A model generated the notes under the pieces. It was not told the origin of the DNA and made no database searches. It saw only the letters and a list, made by a program, of their open reading frames with translations. Positions 23,986-31,834 of a stretch of DNA of 64,000 bases are shown here, one piece after another. The translations under genes were made by a program, and so were the position numbers. Source of the DNA: Streptomonospora alba (GTDB taxonomy: Bacteria > Actinomycetota > Actinomycetes > Streptosporangiales > Streptosporangiaceae); assembly GCF_000826685.1 (NCBI RefSeq), contig NZ_JROO01000009.1:1-64000 (forward strand), in the 5' to 3' direction. Each line of letters starts with the position of its first letter. The stretch's first letter is position 1.

Positions 23986-24936
23986 CTAAATGATCCTCCG
24001 CAGCATGGCAAGTAGTCCGCGCAGTTCCTCGACGACCCCTTTCCCGATACTCTCAAAGTCGCTGGCGGTGATCTTGCCCGGCGCAGCCTCACGTTCCAGC
24101 AGCTTCGTCAGGTTGTCGCCGAATCCGCTACCAAGCACATCGACGGTCGTGTCCTCGAGATCACTGTACAGGTCTCCGTGGTTCGTACTAGGTTGCGGCT
24201 TTCCGGCGAATCCCTTCTTCATATCGAAGTACCCGCGTTGTTGCGCTGAGAGGAGCTTCAGTGCATCAATTCGTCTTCCAACTTGCTTGTGGGGGGTGAC
24301 AGCAGCGAGTACCTTGTTGGGTACGTAGTTCTCCGCTTCGCGCAACTCCAGCACATGGACCCATGCTCCTAGTTGCCGTAACTCGTCGGCGGTTCGGTGG
24401 GACTTGGTGCTCTGACCCGGTTGAAGTCGGTCACTGTCGAGCAGCACCGCCACACGCTTGGTGCGCCTGAAGCGGTTGAGGTCTTCGGCACAGTGGTCCT
24501 TGACACGGCCACTTCCTCCACCGTGTTGAAGTTCCAGATGGTTTGTGGAGAGTGCGCGGAGAACGTCATTGCCGTCGAGGACATGCGCGACCGCAACGAG
24601 GAAGCTCCGATCGGAATACCTATCCTCCACGATCAGGTAGGCGGACTGGCGCAAGTCATGCACGTCATCATGCAGAGTCTCGCTGGTGACATTAACGGGT
24701 GGTTGAGTAGCACCACTGCCGGCCCATGCCTGGTTGACGCTGGCCTTGCGCGCGAACTCGGCGGCTGAGGATCCCAACCGCCCGAAGTTGCGGTGGCAGT
24801 AGTCGCCTGCGGTGACCGCGTCCCGAGGGTCGATGACCCAGTCGTGACGGCCACGGACGAATTCTTGGATGAGGTCGTAAATTTGCCGGGAATGCCCATC
24901 TGCTTCGAATAGTTTGGAGCAGAGCCGAACCCGCAT
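23986..24936 (-). CDS. TOPRIM-like nuclease candidate, partner of AAA ATPase
   Basis: Protein of 316 residues. The central region has a TOPRIM-like pattern: a strand ending in Glu (SAYLIVEDRYSDRSFL, Glu104) and, 60 residues later, a strand ending in Asp-x-Asp (RVAVLLDSDR, 167-169). This matches OLD/AriB-type nuclease subunits, although the usual spacing and the rest of the fold are hard to judge by eye. Start and ATPase stop share one base (TGATG), strong evidence for co-translation. A two-gene ATPase-TOPRIM pair is the plan of PARIS and of split OLD systems; the addition of DUF262 downstream is what is unusual. Confidence 0.6.
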   Translation of the reverse strand: MRVRLCSKLFEADGHSRQIYDLIQEFVRGRHDWVIDPRDAVTAGDYCHRNFGRLGSSAAEFARKASVNQAWAGSGATQPPVNVTSETLHDDVHDLRQSAYLIVEDRYSDRSFLVAVAHVLDGNDVLRALSTNHLELQHGGGSGRVKDHCAEDLNRFRRTKRVAVLLDSDRLQPGQSTKSHRTADELRQLGAWVHVLELREAENYVPNKVLAAVTPHKQVGRRIDALKLLSAQQRGYFDMKKGFAGKPQPSTNHGDLYSDLEDTTVDVLGSGFGDNLTKLLEREAAPGKITASDFESIGKGVVEELRGLLAMLRRII

Positions 24937-26216
24937 CAGCGCTCCATCGATCTGCTCTGTGCCTCAGTAAGCGCCCGGGCCTCTTCAAAGTCCTCGGAGA
25001 ACACGCCCGTGGGCCAGTAGTCGAGGTTGCCCAACCTATCTACCCCAACCCGGCGTGCCTGAGCCGAACCTTCGGAGTGCTCGACGAAGTAAATGGAGAG
25101 GTCCTCCGGAGCGATCTCGCCCTCGGCGACGCGACGGCGCAGCCGGAGTAGGAAGGTTTCGCTATGTGTCTCCACGAGATAGCGTACGGCGGTCTCACGG
25201 CTCCCGCGCAGCAATAGGTCCGCCACCATCGCGTGGGCCGAGGGATGGAGATGCAATTCCGGCTCCTCCACCACTTGCAGGACCGGGCGTTGGGGTGACT
25301 GCGCCGCATCCATTGCCCGTTGCGTCAACAGCGGCAACAATTGTGCAACACCGGTTCCCGCATCTCGAAGGTTAACTTTGACGTGTTTTTCGGTCAAAGC
25401 GCTGAGATCTAGCGTGAAGTGCCGGTCGTCAAGGCTGTGCACCTCGAATTTCCATCCAGGAAGATGCTCGGAGAGGAGATCGTTGATCTTATCGATGATC
25501 TGCCGTCGTCCCCGAACCGCATCGTAGCCGATCATGCCCAATGCTTCCTCTCCGGAACTACCCACTGCAAGGGGTGCACGCGAGGGCAGGCGGGCCACCC
25601 ATTCCGGTCGTTCACGGAACGGGCCGAGGTAGCGGATCCGGTCGAATCCTTCCCGAATGACGGAAGCAGCAAAATCTGTTGGTGAAGAGGAAAGCGTGGG
25701 CTCCCGTATTTCGGCTGGCAGTAGTCCACGAAATGAAAGCGACTGAAGTGAGCTCTCGCACTCTTCGGGATTTCGCACTCGATATGAGCGCCGCGAACTC
25801 CATGCACTTTCGTCTTCCTTGTAATCCCAAGTCATTTGAGTCGCTGTGGAGTTCGCCCGCAAGACAAGTTCGCTTATTACCTGGGTTTGCCATTCATCAA
25901 TGTTCTGGATTGTCGCCTCCAGGCCGAAGGGGCCGAAGGCTTCGTGTTCAAAGTCCAGTCCGAGCTGGACTCTGCCGTGGGGGTTTCCGCCATAGATGAG
26001 GTCGGAGAAGGTCGGCGCGGCGTCACCGAGTAGGTCGAGGTCCAGTGGCAGGGAAGACTGGGTCCGCACGCCCGTTGAGAGCACGAGAGGGGCGCGTACC
26101 AGCGCGCTCTTGCCAGAATTGTTCTTGCCCAAGACGACCGTGATGCGCCCGAGTTCGATATCCTGTCGGTCGTCGAAGCAACGGTAGTTCTCCACGGAGA
26201 ATCGTGAGAGCGCCAT
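24936..26216 (-). CDS. AAA/ABC-type ATPase with DUF3696-like C-terminus
   Basis: ATPase of 426 residues of the RecF/OLD class. It opens MALSRFSVENYRCFDD, with Walker A GKNNSGKS (30-37), Walker B LQVVEEPELHLHP and a His switch at LVETHSETFLLRLRRR. The C-terminal YFVEHSEGSAQARRVGVD and GVFSEDFEEA are characteristic of DUF3696 ATPases. The frame extends upstream to 26255, but the Met at 26216 starts the conserved fold. It is the first gene of the three-gene operon. In comparable anti-phage systems such ATPases sense infection and release or activate the nuclease partner. Confidence 0.85.
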   Translation of the reverse strand: MALSRFSVENYRCFDDRQDIELGRITVVLGKNNSGKSALVRAPLVLSTGVRTQSSLPLDLDLLGDAAPTFSDLIYGGNPHGRVQLGLDFEHEAFGPFGLEATIQNIDEWQTQVISELVLRANSTATQMTWDYKEDESAWSSRRSYRVRNPEECESSLQSLSFRGLLPAEIREPTLSSSPTDFAASVIREGFDRIRYLGPFRERPEWVARLPSRAPLAVGSSGEEALGMIGYDAVRGRRQIIDKINDLLSEHLPGWKFEVHSLDDRHFTLDLSALTEKHVKVNLRDAGTGVAQLLPLLTQRAMDAAQSPQRPVLQVVEEPELHLHPSAHAMVADLLLRGSRETAVRYLVETHSETFLLRLRRRVAEGEIAPEDLSIYFVEHSEGSAQARRVGVDRLGNLDYWPTGVFSEDFEEARALTEAQSRSMER

Positions 26217-26337
26217 GCGGTCGAGTCTAGACTGTCGGTGCGGGCCTCGCACCACCTACGCTGCTTGCGCAGCGGGGCGCGATGGCCACCGATAAGCGGG
26301 GGGTAGTGGTGGCTAGAGGCGCGACCCCCGATGGTGA

Positions 26338-26575
26338 ACGAGTCCTCGATCGCCTCGGAACATCTTGAACGATCGTCGGCATGGCAGCGCCACACGGCGG
26401 GCCGCCAGTAGTCTGGGGGATCGGCGCAGCCCGTTGTGTGGCGGGCTTCGGAACCGGAAGCTCTCATAGATTTTCGGGGGGTTCCGAAGTAGGTTCCTTC
26501 CTGAGTGGGTGGGTATGTCCGTTCTCGTTGCACTGCGCGGCGGGGCTCGTATGGGCATTTCGCCTGCTCGGGCGC
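26338..26575 (+). repeat. leader-like repeat, copy 4 (complete)
   Basis: Second complete leader copy, directly before array 4. The inverted repeat is CTTCGGAACC at 26446-26455 and GGTTCCGAAG at 26480-26489. It differs from copy 2 by scattered substitutions but keeps both arms exactly and keeps the last 100 bp that abut the first CRISPR repeat. Confidence 0.65.
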
Positions 26576-27082
26576 GTGGCGGTCGCCGTCAGCGGCGATG
26601 AGGATCGCAACGAATCCGAGAACGTCACGCGCGTCTCCGTCACCGAGGTGGCGGTCGCCGTCAGCGGCGACCGAGGATCGCAACTCTTCGGACCATCCCT
26701 GCCAGCGGCGCGGCAGGTGCAGTGGTGGTCGCTGTGAGCAGCGGCCGAGGATCGCAACTCCATCAGCCGGGTATCGCGGGCGATGTCCTCAGGAGTGGCG
26801 GTCGCCGTCAGCGGCGGCCGAGGATCGCAACAGCCCAGCCGGGAAGCGTGCGGACAAGGATGTCGTCGTGGCGGTCGCCGTCAGCGGCGGCCGAGGATCG
26901 CAACACGGGCTTGTCCTCGCCCTTCTCGGCGGCGGTGTCGTGGCGGTGGCCGTCTGCGGCGGCCGAGGATCGCAACTCCCTCATACGTCCGCGCACGTCC
27001 TGTCTCAGAGGGGTGGCGGTCGCCGTGAGCGGCGGCCTCCACCCGCATCCGGCGCTGTTCAGGTGGCGGGCGCCGCCAGCGG
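26576..27082 (+). CRISPR. CRISPR array 4 (7 repeats plus degenerate end)
   Basis: Repeats at 26576 (36 nt), 26648, 26722, 26795, 26868, 26940 (37 nt each) and a truncated one at 27013-27037, then a degenerate terminal repeat from 27063. Spacers are 35-37 nt. Repeats vary more than in array 2, but the hairpin is largely kept: the 26722 copy replaces a C-G pair by T-A (GCTG/CAGC), and the 26648 copy turns the T-G wobble into T-A (GGTC/GACC). The 3' end ATCGCAAC is constant in the first six. Confidence 0.9.
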
Positions 27083-27134
27083 GCAAGGTGCGGGGCGAGC
27101 CCTCGCAGGCTCACGGAGCCGGCGGGGCCATCCC

Positions 27135-27314
27135 GTGCACCCTGGTGCACCCTCGCCGCGGGGCCGGATGACGGGATGGAGTCTGCACAGCGGGCCGTCG
27201 GCGCGAGGTCGTGCACCCTTGCGTGCACCCTGGGCATGAAAAAAGCCCTGCCTGTTCGATCTGGTATAGCAGGTCAGGGCTATTTTTCGTACAGAGCGGA
27301 TGACGGGAATCGAA
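27135..27314. repeat. att-like repeat D, left half, fused to intact tRNA-Gly
   Basis: Matches the left halves of copies A-C: four GTGCACCC boxes, the terminator hairpin and the 21-bp core 27294-27314. To the right it continues into the complete tRNA gene instead of the element right arm. This is the junction expected of the tRNA-proximal end of an element integrated at the tRNA 3' end. Confidence 0.82.
27239..27281 (-). terminator. terminator of tRNA-Gly
   Basis: On the minus strand AGCCCTGACCTG and CAGGCAGGGCT form a stem with one bulge, followed by six T residues. It lies 14 bp after the tRNA 3' end. The same hairpin precedes the tRNA fragment in copies A-C, where it no longer serves a tRNA. 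Confidence 0.75.
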
Positions 27315-27365
27315 CCCGCGCTATCAGCTTGGGAAGCTGAAGTTCTGCCATTGAACTACATCCGC
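27295..27365 (-). tRNA. tRNA-Gly(CCC)
   Basis: The minus strand folds as a cloverleaf: acceptor GCGGATG/CATCCGC, D-arm GTTC...GAAC, anticodon stem TCAGC/GCTGA with loop TTCCCAA (anticodon CCC), and T-arm GCGGG-TTCGATT-CCCGT. The discriminator is T and CCA is not encoded, as usual for actinobacterial tRNA-Gly. Its 3' end is the target core of the island; the insertion leaves the tRNA complete. Confidence 0.95.
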
Positions 27366-27482
27366 GTGGCAGCAGAGGCTCTCGAGCCTCCGCCGACGTG
27401 TCCCAGTCTAACGGATGTGTGCGCGGTAGGGGTAACCGGCGCTGGGGCCTGCGGGTGTGGGTGAGGCGGTAGGTTCTGGAGG

Positions 27483-28079
27483 GTGCTGCTCTCCGATCGC
27501 GACATCAGGTCTGAAGTCGAGGCGGGGCGGGTCAAGATCGATCCGTACGATCCCGGGCTCGTCCAGCCGTCGAGCGTGGACGTCCGACTCGACCGGTACT
27601 TCCGGGTGTTCGAGAACCACAAGTACCCGCACATCGACCCTGCCGTGGAGCAGCCCGACCTGACCCGGCTCGTGGAGCCGGACGGGGACGAGCCGTTCAT
27701 ACTGCACCCCGGCGAGTTCGTGCTGGCTTCCACCTACGAGGTGGTCGCGCTGCCCGAGGACATCGCGAGCCGACTGGAAGGCAAAAGCTCGCTGGGGCGC
27801 TTGGGCCTGCTGACCCACTCCACGGCCGGGTTCATCGACCCCGGGTTCTGCGGGCACGTCACCCTGGAGTTGTCGAACGTGGCGACGCTGCCGATGAAGC
27901 TCTACCCCGGGATGCGCATCGGACAGCTGTGCATGTTCCGGCTGACCTCGCCCGCGGAGTTCCCCTACGGCTCCTCGCAGTACGGGTCGCGCTATCAGAA
28001 CCAGCGCGGGCCGACCCCTTCGCGGTCGTACAAGAACTTCCGGTGGGGGACCGGCGACAACAGCCCCGCGGAGGCGTAA
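27483..28079 (+). CDS. dcd: dCTP deaminase
   Basis: Protein of 198 residues, usual length. It contains the trimeric dUTPase-fold motifs [34 protein letters not shown] and [13 protein letters not shown], with the active-site Glu in VTLELSN. In actinobacteria this enzyme is often bifunctional, turning dCTP into dUMP directly. The GTG start at 27483 overlaps GGAGG closely (CTGGAGGGTG), an unusually tight arrangement; a later start would cut the first beta strand. It lies 118 bp from the tRNA-Gly gene, divergently, and is chromosomal backbone. Confidence 0.95.
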   Translation: MLLSDRDIRSEVEAGRVKIDPYDPGLVQPSSVDVRLDRYFRVFENHKYPHIDPAVEQPDLTRLVEPDGDEPFILHPGEFVLASTYEVVALPEDIASRLEGKSSLGRLGLLTHSTAGFIDPGFCGHVTLELSNVATLPMKLYPGMRIGQLCMFRLTSPAEFPYGSSQYGSRYQNQRGPTPSRSYKNFRWGTGDNSPAEA

Positions 28080-28220
28080 TCGCGGATTGCCGAGGACGAG
28101 GCCCTTCCGACGCCGATCGCCGGCTGCCGGACCGTGGCACCGCCGGCCGGCGGCTGAAGGCCCGCAGAACCCTCGGCTCTTCGCACCCCGGTAACGGCTA
28201 CCTACCGCCCCTCCCCGCCC

Positions 28221-29225
28221 CTACCGCGCGAACGCGTCCACGCCCGTCAGCTCGGCCGACAGGGTCCACAGGCGAGCGGCCTCCTCCGGGGCGACGGCGT
28301 AGGTGCGCACCCCCGACGGCGTGCTCGCGTCCCCGGTCTCGACCGCCTCGGCGATGTCGCAGTCCTCGCAGTACACGCCGCCCATCCCAGTGAGCTGAGG
28401 CGAGGTCGCCGCCCATACCTGGGTGGCCGCACCCTGCTCGGGGGTTTTGAACCGCGGGTTGATCTGGTTGCCCTCCTCGTCGATCCAGCCCGCGGCCACC
28501 ATCTCCTCCTTCGGGAGATGGCGCTGTAGGGGAGTGAGGATCCCGCCGGGATGCAGGGAGAACGCGCGCACTCCCTGGTCCTTGGCCAGCGCGTCGAGGT
28601 GGACCGCGAAGAGCGCGTTGGCGGTCTTGGCCTGCCCGTAGGCCTCCCACTTGTCGTACCCCCGCTCGAAGTGCACGTCGTCCCAGCGGATGGGGGAGCG
28701 GTGGTGGCCGCGTGAGGAGACCGAGACGACGCGGGCGCCCTCGCCGTCGTCCTCGCCGCCGGTGATCGCCGGCCAGAGGCGGTTGACCAGGGCGAAGTGG
28801 CCGAGATGGTTGGTGGCGAACTGGGCCTCCCAGCCCGGACCGACGCGGGTCTCGGGGCACGCCATGATCCCGGCGTTGTTGATCAGGATGTCGACGCCGC
28901 GCCCCGAGGCCAGGAAGCGGTCGGCGAAAGCGCGGACGCTGTCGAGGTCGCCGAGGTCGAGCTCGTCCACCTCGACTCGGTCGGCGGCCTCCGCCCCGAT
29001 CTCTGCGACGGCCTCCTCGGCGGCCGCACGGCGGCGAGCTGGGACGACGACGTGGGCGCCCGCCTCGGCGAGGGCCCGGGTGGTCTCCAGACCGAGCCCG
29101 GAGTAGCCGCCGGTCACGACGGCGAGCCTGCCGCCGAGGTCGATGCCCTCCAGGGCCTCCTTGGCGGTGGTCCGGGCTGAGAAGCCCGATCCGATCGGGC
29201 GTTGCGGCGATCGCTGTGTGGTCAT
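28221..29225 (-). CDS. SDR family oxidoreductase (retinol-dehydrogenase-like)
   Basis: Short-chain dehydrogenase of 334 residues. Rossmann motif GGYSGLGLET, the NNAG motif (INNAGIMACPE) and the catalytic AYGQAKTAN (Tyr-x3-Lys) are all present. The HHRSPIRWDDVHFERGYDKW stretch (in part) and C-terminal extension with ATSPQLTGMGGVYCEDCD place it in the WW-oxidoreductase/retinol-dehydrogenase-like group common in actinobacteria. The frame opens upstream at 29906, but the Met at 29225 begins the family N-terminus (MTTQRSPQRPIGSG). Substrate is unknown. Confidence 0.88.
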   Translation of the reverse strand: MTTQRSPQRPIGSGFSARTTAKEALEGIDLGGRLAVVTGGYSGLGLETTRALAEAGAHVVVPARRRAAAEEAVAEIGAEAADRVEVDELDLGDLDSVRAFADRFLASGRGVDILINNAGIMACPETRVGPGWEAQFATNHLGHFALVNRLWPAITGGEDDGEGARVVSVSSRGHHRSPIRWDDVHFERGYDKWEAYGQAKTANALFAVHLDALAKDQGVRAFSLHPGGILTPLQRHLPKEEMVAAGWIDEEGNQINPRFKTPEQGAATQVWAATSPQLTGMGGVYCEDCDIAEAVETGDASTPSGVRTYAVAPEEAARLWTLSAELTGVDAFAR

Positions 29226-29335
29226 GGCCGTGATGCTAGGGCTTAGAGCGCACTCCAACTCAAGCCCGCCGCGCCCCCGCCGCCCGCCCTTCTCACGTCG
29301 ACCGCCCTCCGCCTTTCGCGTCGGCCGGCCGTCGG

Positions 29336-29962
29336 CTAGCCCCGAGGTGCGCCGTAGCCCCCGTACCCGCCGTATCCCGGAGGAGGGCCGGGCGTCACCG
29401 GGCGCTGCTTCTGGCGCCGGGGCAGCACGTAGGCCGCCAGGAGCCCGCCGAGGAAGCCGAAGAGGTGGGCCTGCCAGGAGATTCCGGACTGCTGGGGAAG
29501 CACCCCGAAGATGAGCGTCCCGTAGAAGAGGACCACGCAGATCATGATCACGATGTCGGCGGTGCGCCGCTCGATGATGCCGCGCAGGACCGTGTAGCCG
29601 AAGTAGCCGAACACCAGCCCGCTGGCGCCCACGGTCAGCGTGCCGGGGGCGGCGAGCAGCCATACGCCGGCCCCGCTGACCAGGATCACGATCACCGTGG
29701 TCCACAGGAACCGCCCCAGTCCGCCGAAGGCCACAAGCGCCCCCAGCACCAGGAACGGCAGCGAGTTGCTGAGCAGGTGGCCGAAGCCCGCGTGCATGAA
29801 GGGGGCGGTGGCTACGGCCCAAGCGTTGTCGACCGTCCACGAACGCAGCCCGAACACCGTGTCCAGCGCGCCTCCGAAGACGGTGTCGATGATCTCGAAC
29901 ACCCACATCGCGGCGAGCATGCCCGCGACGGTGAGGAAGCCGACTATGCGTGAGTGAGTCAC
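29336..29962 (-). CDS. rhomboid family intramembrane serine protease
   Basis: Membrane protein of 208 residues with six helices. The family signature is complete: HAGFGHLLSN in TM2, the nucleophile in GASGLVFG and the catalytic His in SWQAHLFGFLGG. The C-terminal tail after RRQKQRP is Gly/Tyr/Pro-rich (PPGYGGYGGYG), likely cytoplasmic and disordered. The gene is monocistronic and divergent from the betaine operon. Confidence 0.92.
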   Translation of the reverse strand: MTHSRIVGFLTVAGMLAAMWVFEIIDTVFGGALDTVFGLRSWTVDNAWAVATAPFMHAGFGHLLSNSLPFLVLGALVAFGGLGRFLWTTVIVILVSGAGVWLLAAPGTLTVGASGLVFGYFGYTVLRGIIERRTADIVIMICVVLFYGTLIFGVLPQQSGISWQAHLFGFLGGLLAAYVLPRRQKQRPVTPGPPPGYGGYGGYGAPRG

Positions 29963-30496
29963 CCCTACGACTCTATGCGACCGCTTCCAGCCGCCCCCAG
30001 GCCGGTTACAGGCTGTGGACGAGCATCCGCAACCCCCGGCAACCGCTCCATTAGCAGAAAATCACGGTATTCACATGCGGGCGGCCTGAGCGTAGCCGGT
30101 ATGAGCAGCCAAGACGTTCGAATTGTGATGGCGATCACCGCGATGCGAAGTGTGGCGCAGATCACATTCGTGTGGCACTCGCTGGCCTAAGTTCCGTGCG
30201 CACGTCGGCTTTCCGGGTCCACCCCAAGGGTAAACGTGTTATCTCTCCGTGACGATGTCGGGGGCAAGTCTTCGCACTTCATCGGTAAGGTTCGTATCGC
30301 CATAAAAAGGACGTGAAGAGCGGTGAGGACTCGGCACATGCGCAGGGGGCCCCGACCCGGGTGGGCCTCGTGCCCAGGTGCGGACACGCGATCCGGTCAC
30401 CGAACGTGATGACAACGCGTATCGCCGACGCGCGGAGGCCCGCCCGCGGGGCGGCCCGCTCTTCCGCGCGCCCCGGACAGACCCGAAGAGGAGACC
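29963..30496. other. long divergent intergenic region
   Basis: About 530 bp between the rhomboid gene and the betaine transporter operon. It holds two CRP-like sites (30124-30166) and no gene that I can support. The last 100 bases before 30497 include the ribosome site GAGGAGA. Confidence 0.5.
30124..30166. promoter_or_regulatory. tandem Crp/GlxR-like operator sites
   Basis: Two 16-bp palindromes, TGTGATGGCGATCACC (30124-30139) and TGTGGCGCAGATCACA (30151-30166), match the TGTGA-N6-TCACA consensus of Crp/GlxR with one mismatch each. Their centres are 27 bp apart. Which divergent gene they control is unclear; they are about 170 bp from the rhomboid start and about 340 bp from the transporter start. 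Confidence 0.45.
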
Positions 30497-31834
30497 GTGC
30501 CAGCAGTACGCGCAGACAAGCTCTACAAGATATTCGGCAGGCGTCCGACCAGGGCCGTCGAACTGCTGGCGGACGGCCGGCACCGCGATGAGATCACGTC
30601 GCTGAACGTCACGGCCGCGGTCATCGACGTCTCCTTCGAGGTGGAGCCCGGCGAGATCTTCGTGGTCATGGGGCTGTCGGGGTCCGGCAAGTCCACGCTG
30701 ATCCGGATGCTCAACGGCCTGCTGCCCCACACTTCGGGCTCGGTCGAGATCGAGGGCACCGACATCACCAAGCTGGGCAAGTCCGAGCTGCGTAAGCTGC
30801 GCAGCGAGAAGGTCAGCATGGTCTTCCAGCACTTCGCGCTGTTCCCGCACCGCAGCGTCCTGGACAACGCGGCCTACGGCCTGGAGGTCCGCGGTGTCGC
30901 CCGCGACGAGCGCGACGCCAAGGCGCGCGAGGCGCTGGCGATGGTCGGTCTGGACGGTTGGGAGCACAAGGTCCCCGGCCAGCTCTCCGGCGGCATGCAG
31001 CAGCGCGTCGGCCTGGCGCGCGCGCTCGCCGCCGACACCGACATCATCCTGATGGACGAGGCCTTCAGCGCGCTGGACCCGCTGATCCGCCGCGACATGC
31101 AGACCCAGTTGCTGGAGCTGCAGGCGTCGCTGGGCAAGACGATCATCTTCATCACGCACGACCTCAACGAGGCCATGCGCCTGGGCCACCGCATCTGCGT
31201 GCTGCGCGACGGCCGCGTCGCCCAGATCGGCACCGCCGAGGAGATCCTCAACGACCCGGCCAACGACTACGTCGCCAACTTCGTCGAGGACGTCGACCGC
31301 ACCCGCGTGCTCACCGCCTCGTCGGTGATGGAAGCCCCCATCCCGGTGGTCGACCCCGGCCAGGGCCCCCGCGCCGCGCTGCGGACCATGCGCGACAACC
31401 AGACGCCCTCGGCGTTCGTGGTGCGCCGCGACCGCACGCTGGTCGGCGCCGTCAACGAGAACGCGATCGGCGAGGCCGTGCGCGACAACGTCAAGGCGCT
31501 CGACGGGCTCGTCGACTCCCTTGAGCGCGTGACCCCCGACACCCCTGTCGCCGAGATGTTCGCCCAGGCCGCCGAGAGCTCCTACCCGCTGGCCGTGGTC
31601 GACGACGAGGAGCGCCTGGTGGGCGTCATCCCCCGAGGCACCCTGCTCGCCGCGCTGGCCACGCCCAACGGCGACGACAACGAGACGGGCGAGGAGCCGT
31701 CGCGGGGCGAGGTCGGCGAGTCCGGCACGACCGACGACACCGCCGGCACCGCCGAACAGCCGCACGAGGACGCGGCACAGTCCCAGCCCGATCCGGGCGG
31801 CGACGCCCAGGCCACCGAAGGGAGCCGGCAGTGA
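30497..31834 (+). CDS. glycine betaine/proline ABC transporter ATPase
   Basis: ATP-binding subunit of 445 residues, ProV/OpuAA family. Walker A GLSGSGKST, signature LSGGMQQR, Walker B IILMDEAFSALDP and the H-loop FITHDLNEA are intact. The C-terminal region after residue 265 contains two CBS-like modules (for example ESSYPLAVVDDEERLVGVIPRG), which in OpuA sense ionic strength. A 55-residue acidic tail rich in Gly, Asp and Gln follows and is longer than usual. GTG start with GAGGAGA five bases upstream. First gene of a three-gene uptake operon for osmoprotectant, fitting a halotolerant organism. Confidence 0.93.
   Translation: MPAVRADKLYKIFGRRPTRAVELLADGRHRDEITSLNVTAAVIDVSFEVEPGEIFVVMGLSGSGKSTLIRMLNGLLPHTSGSVEIEGTDITKLGKSELRKLRSEKVSMVFQHFALFPHRSVLDNAAYGLEVRGVARDERDAKAREALAMVGLDGWEHKVPGQLSGGMQQRVGLARALAADTDIILMDEAFSALDPLIRRDMQTQLLELQASLGKTIIFITHDLNEAMRLGHRICVLRDGRVAQIGTAEEILNDPANDYVANFVEDVDRTRVLTASSVMEAPIPVVDPGQGPRAALRTMRDNQTPSAFVVRRDRTLVGAVNENAIGEAVRDNVKALDGLVDSLERVTPDTPVAEMFAQAAESSYPLAVVDDEERLVGVIPRGTLLAALATPNGDDNETGEEPSRGEVGESGTTDDTAGTAEQPHEDAAQSQPDPGGDAQATEGSRQ

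Larger units (their letters stand above)
22027..27314. mobile_element. island unit 3 (ATPase-TOPRIM-DUF262 cassette, array 4)
   Basis: The 5.3-kb segment between core C and the intact tRNA-Gly gene. Right of core C come the conserved right arm, three minus-strand defence-type genes, a leader copy, CRISPR array 4 and the left arm whose core is the real tRNA 3' end. It carries no integrase. In the tandem-integration reading it is the most recent insertion because it abuts the functional tRNA. Confidence 0.6.

Noticed and set aside
14644-27082. Reading the repeat arrays as ordinary minisatellites
   Set aside because: Unique, size-constrained spacers, a constant repeat 3' end, degenerate leader-distal repeats and a conserved upstream leader fit CRISPR much better, although no cas gene is present to prove it.
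6302-27365. Prophage or ICE as the source of the island
   Set aside because: No capsid, tail, terminase, relaxase, replication or integrase gene is visible in any of the three units.
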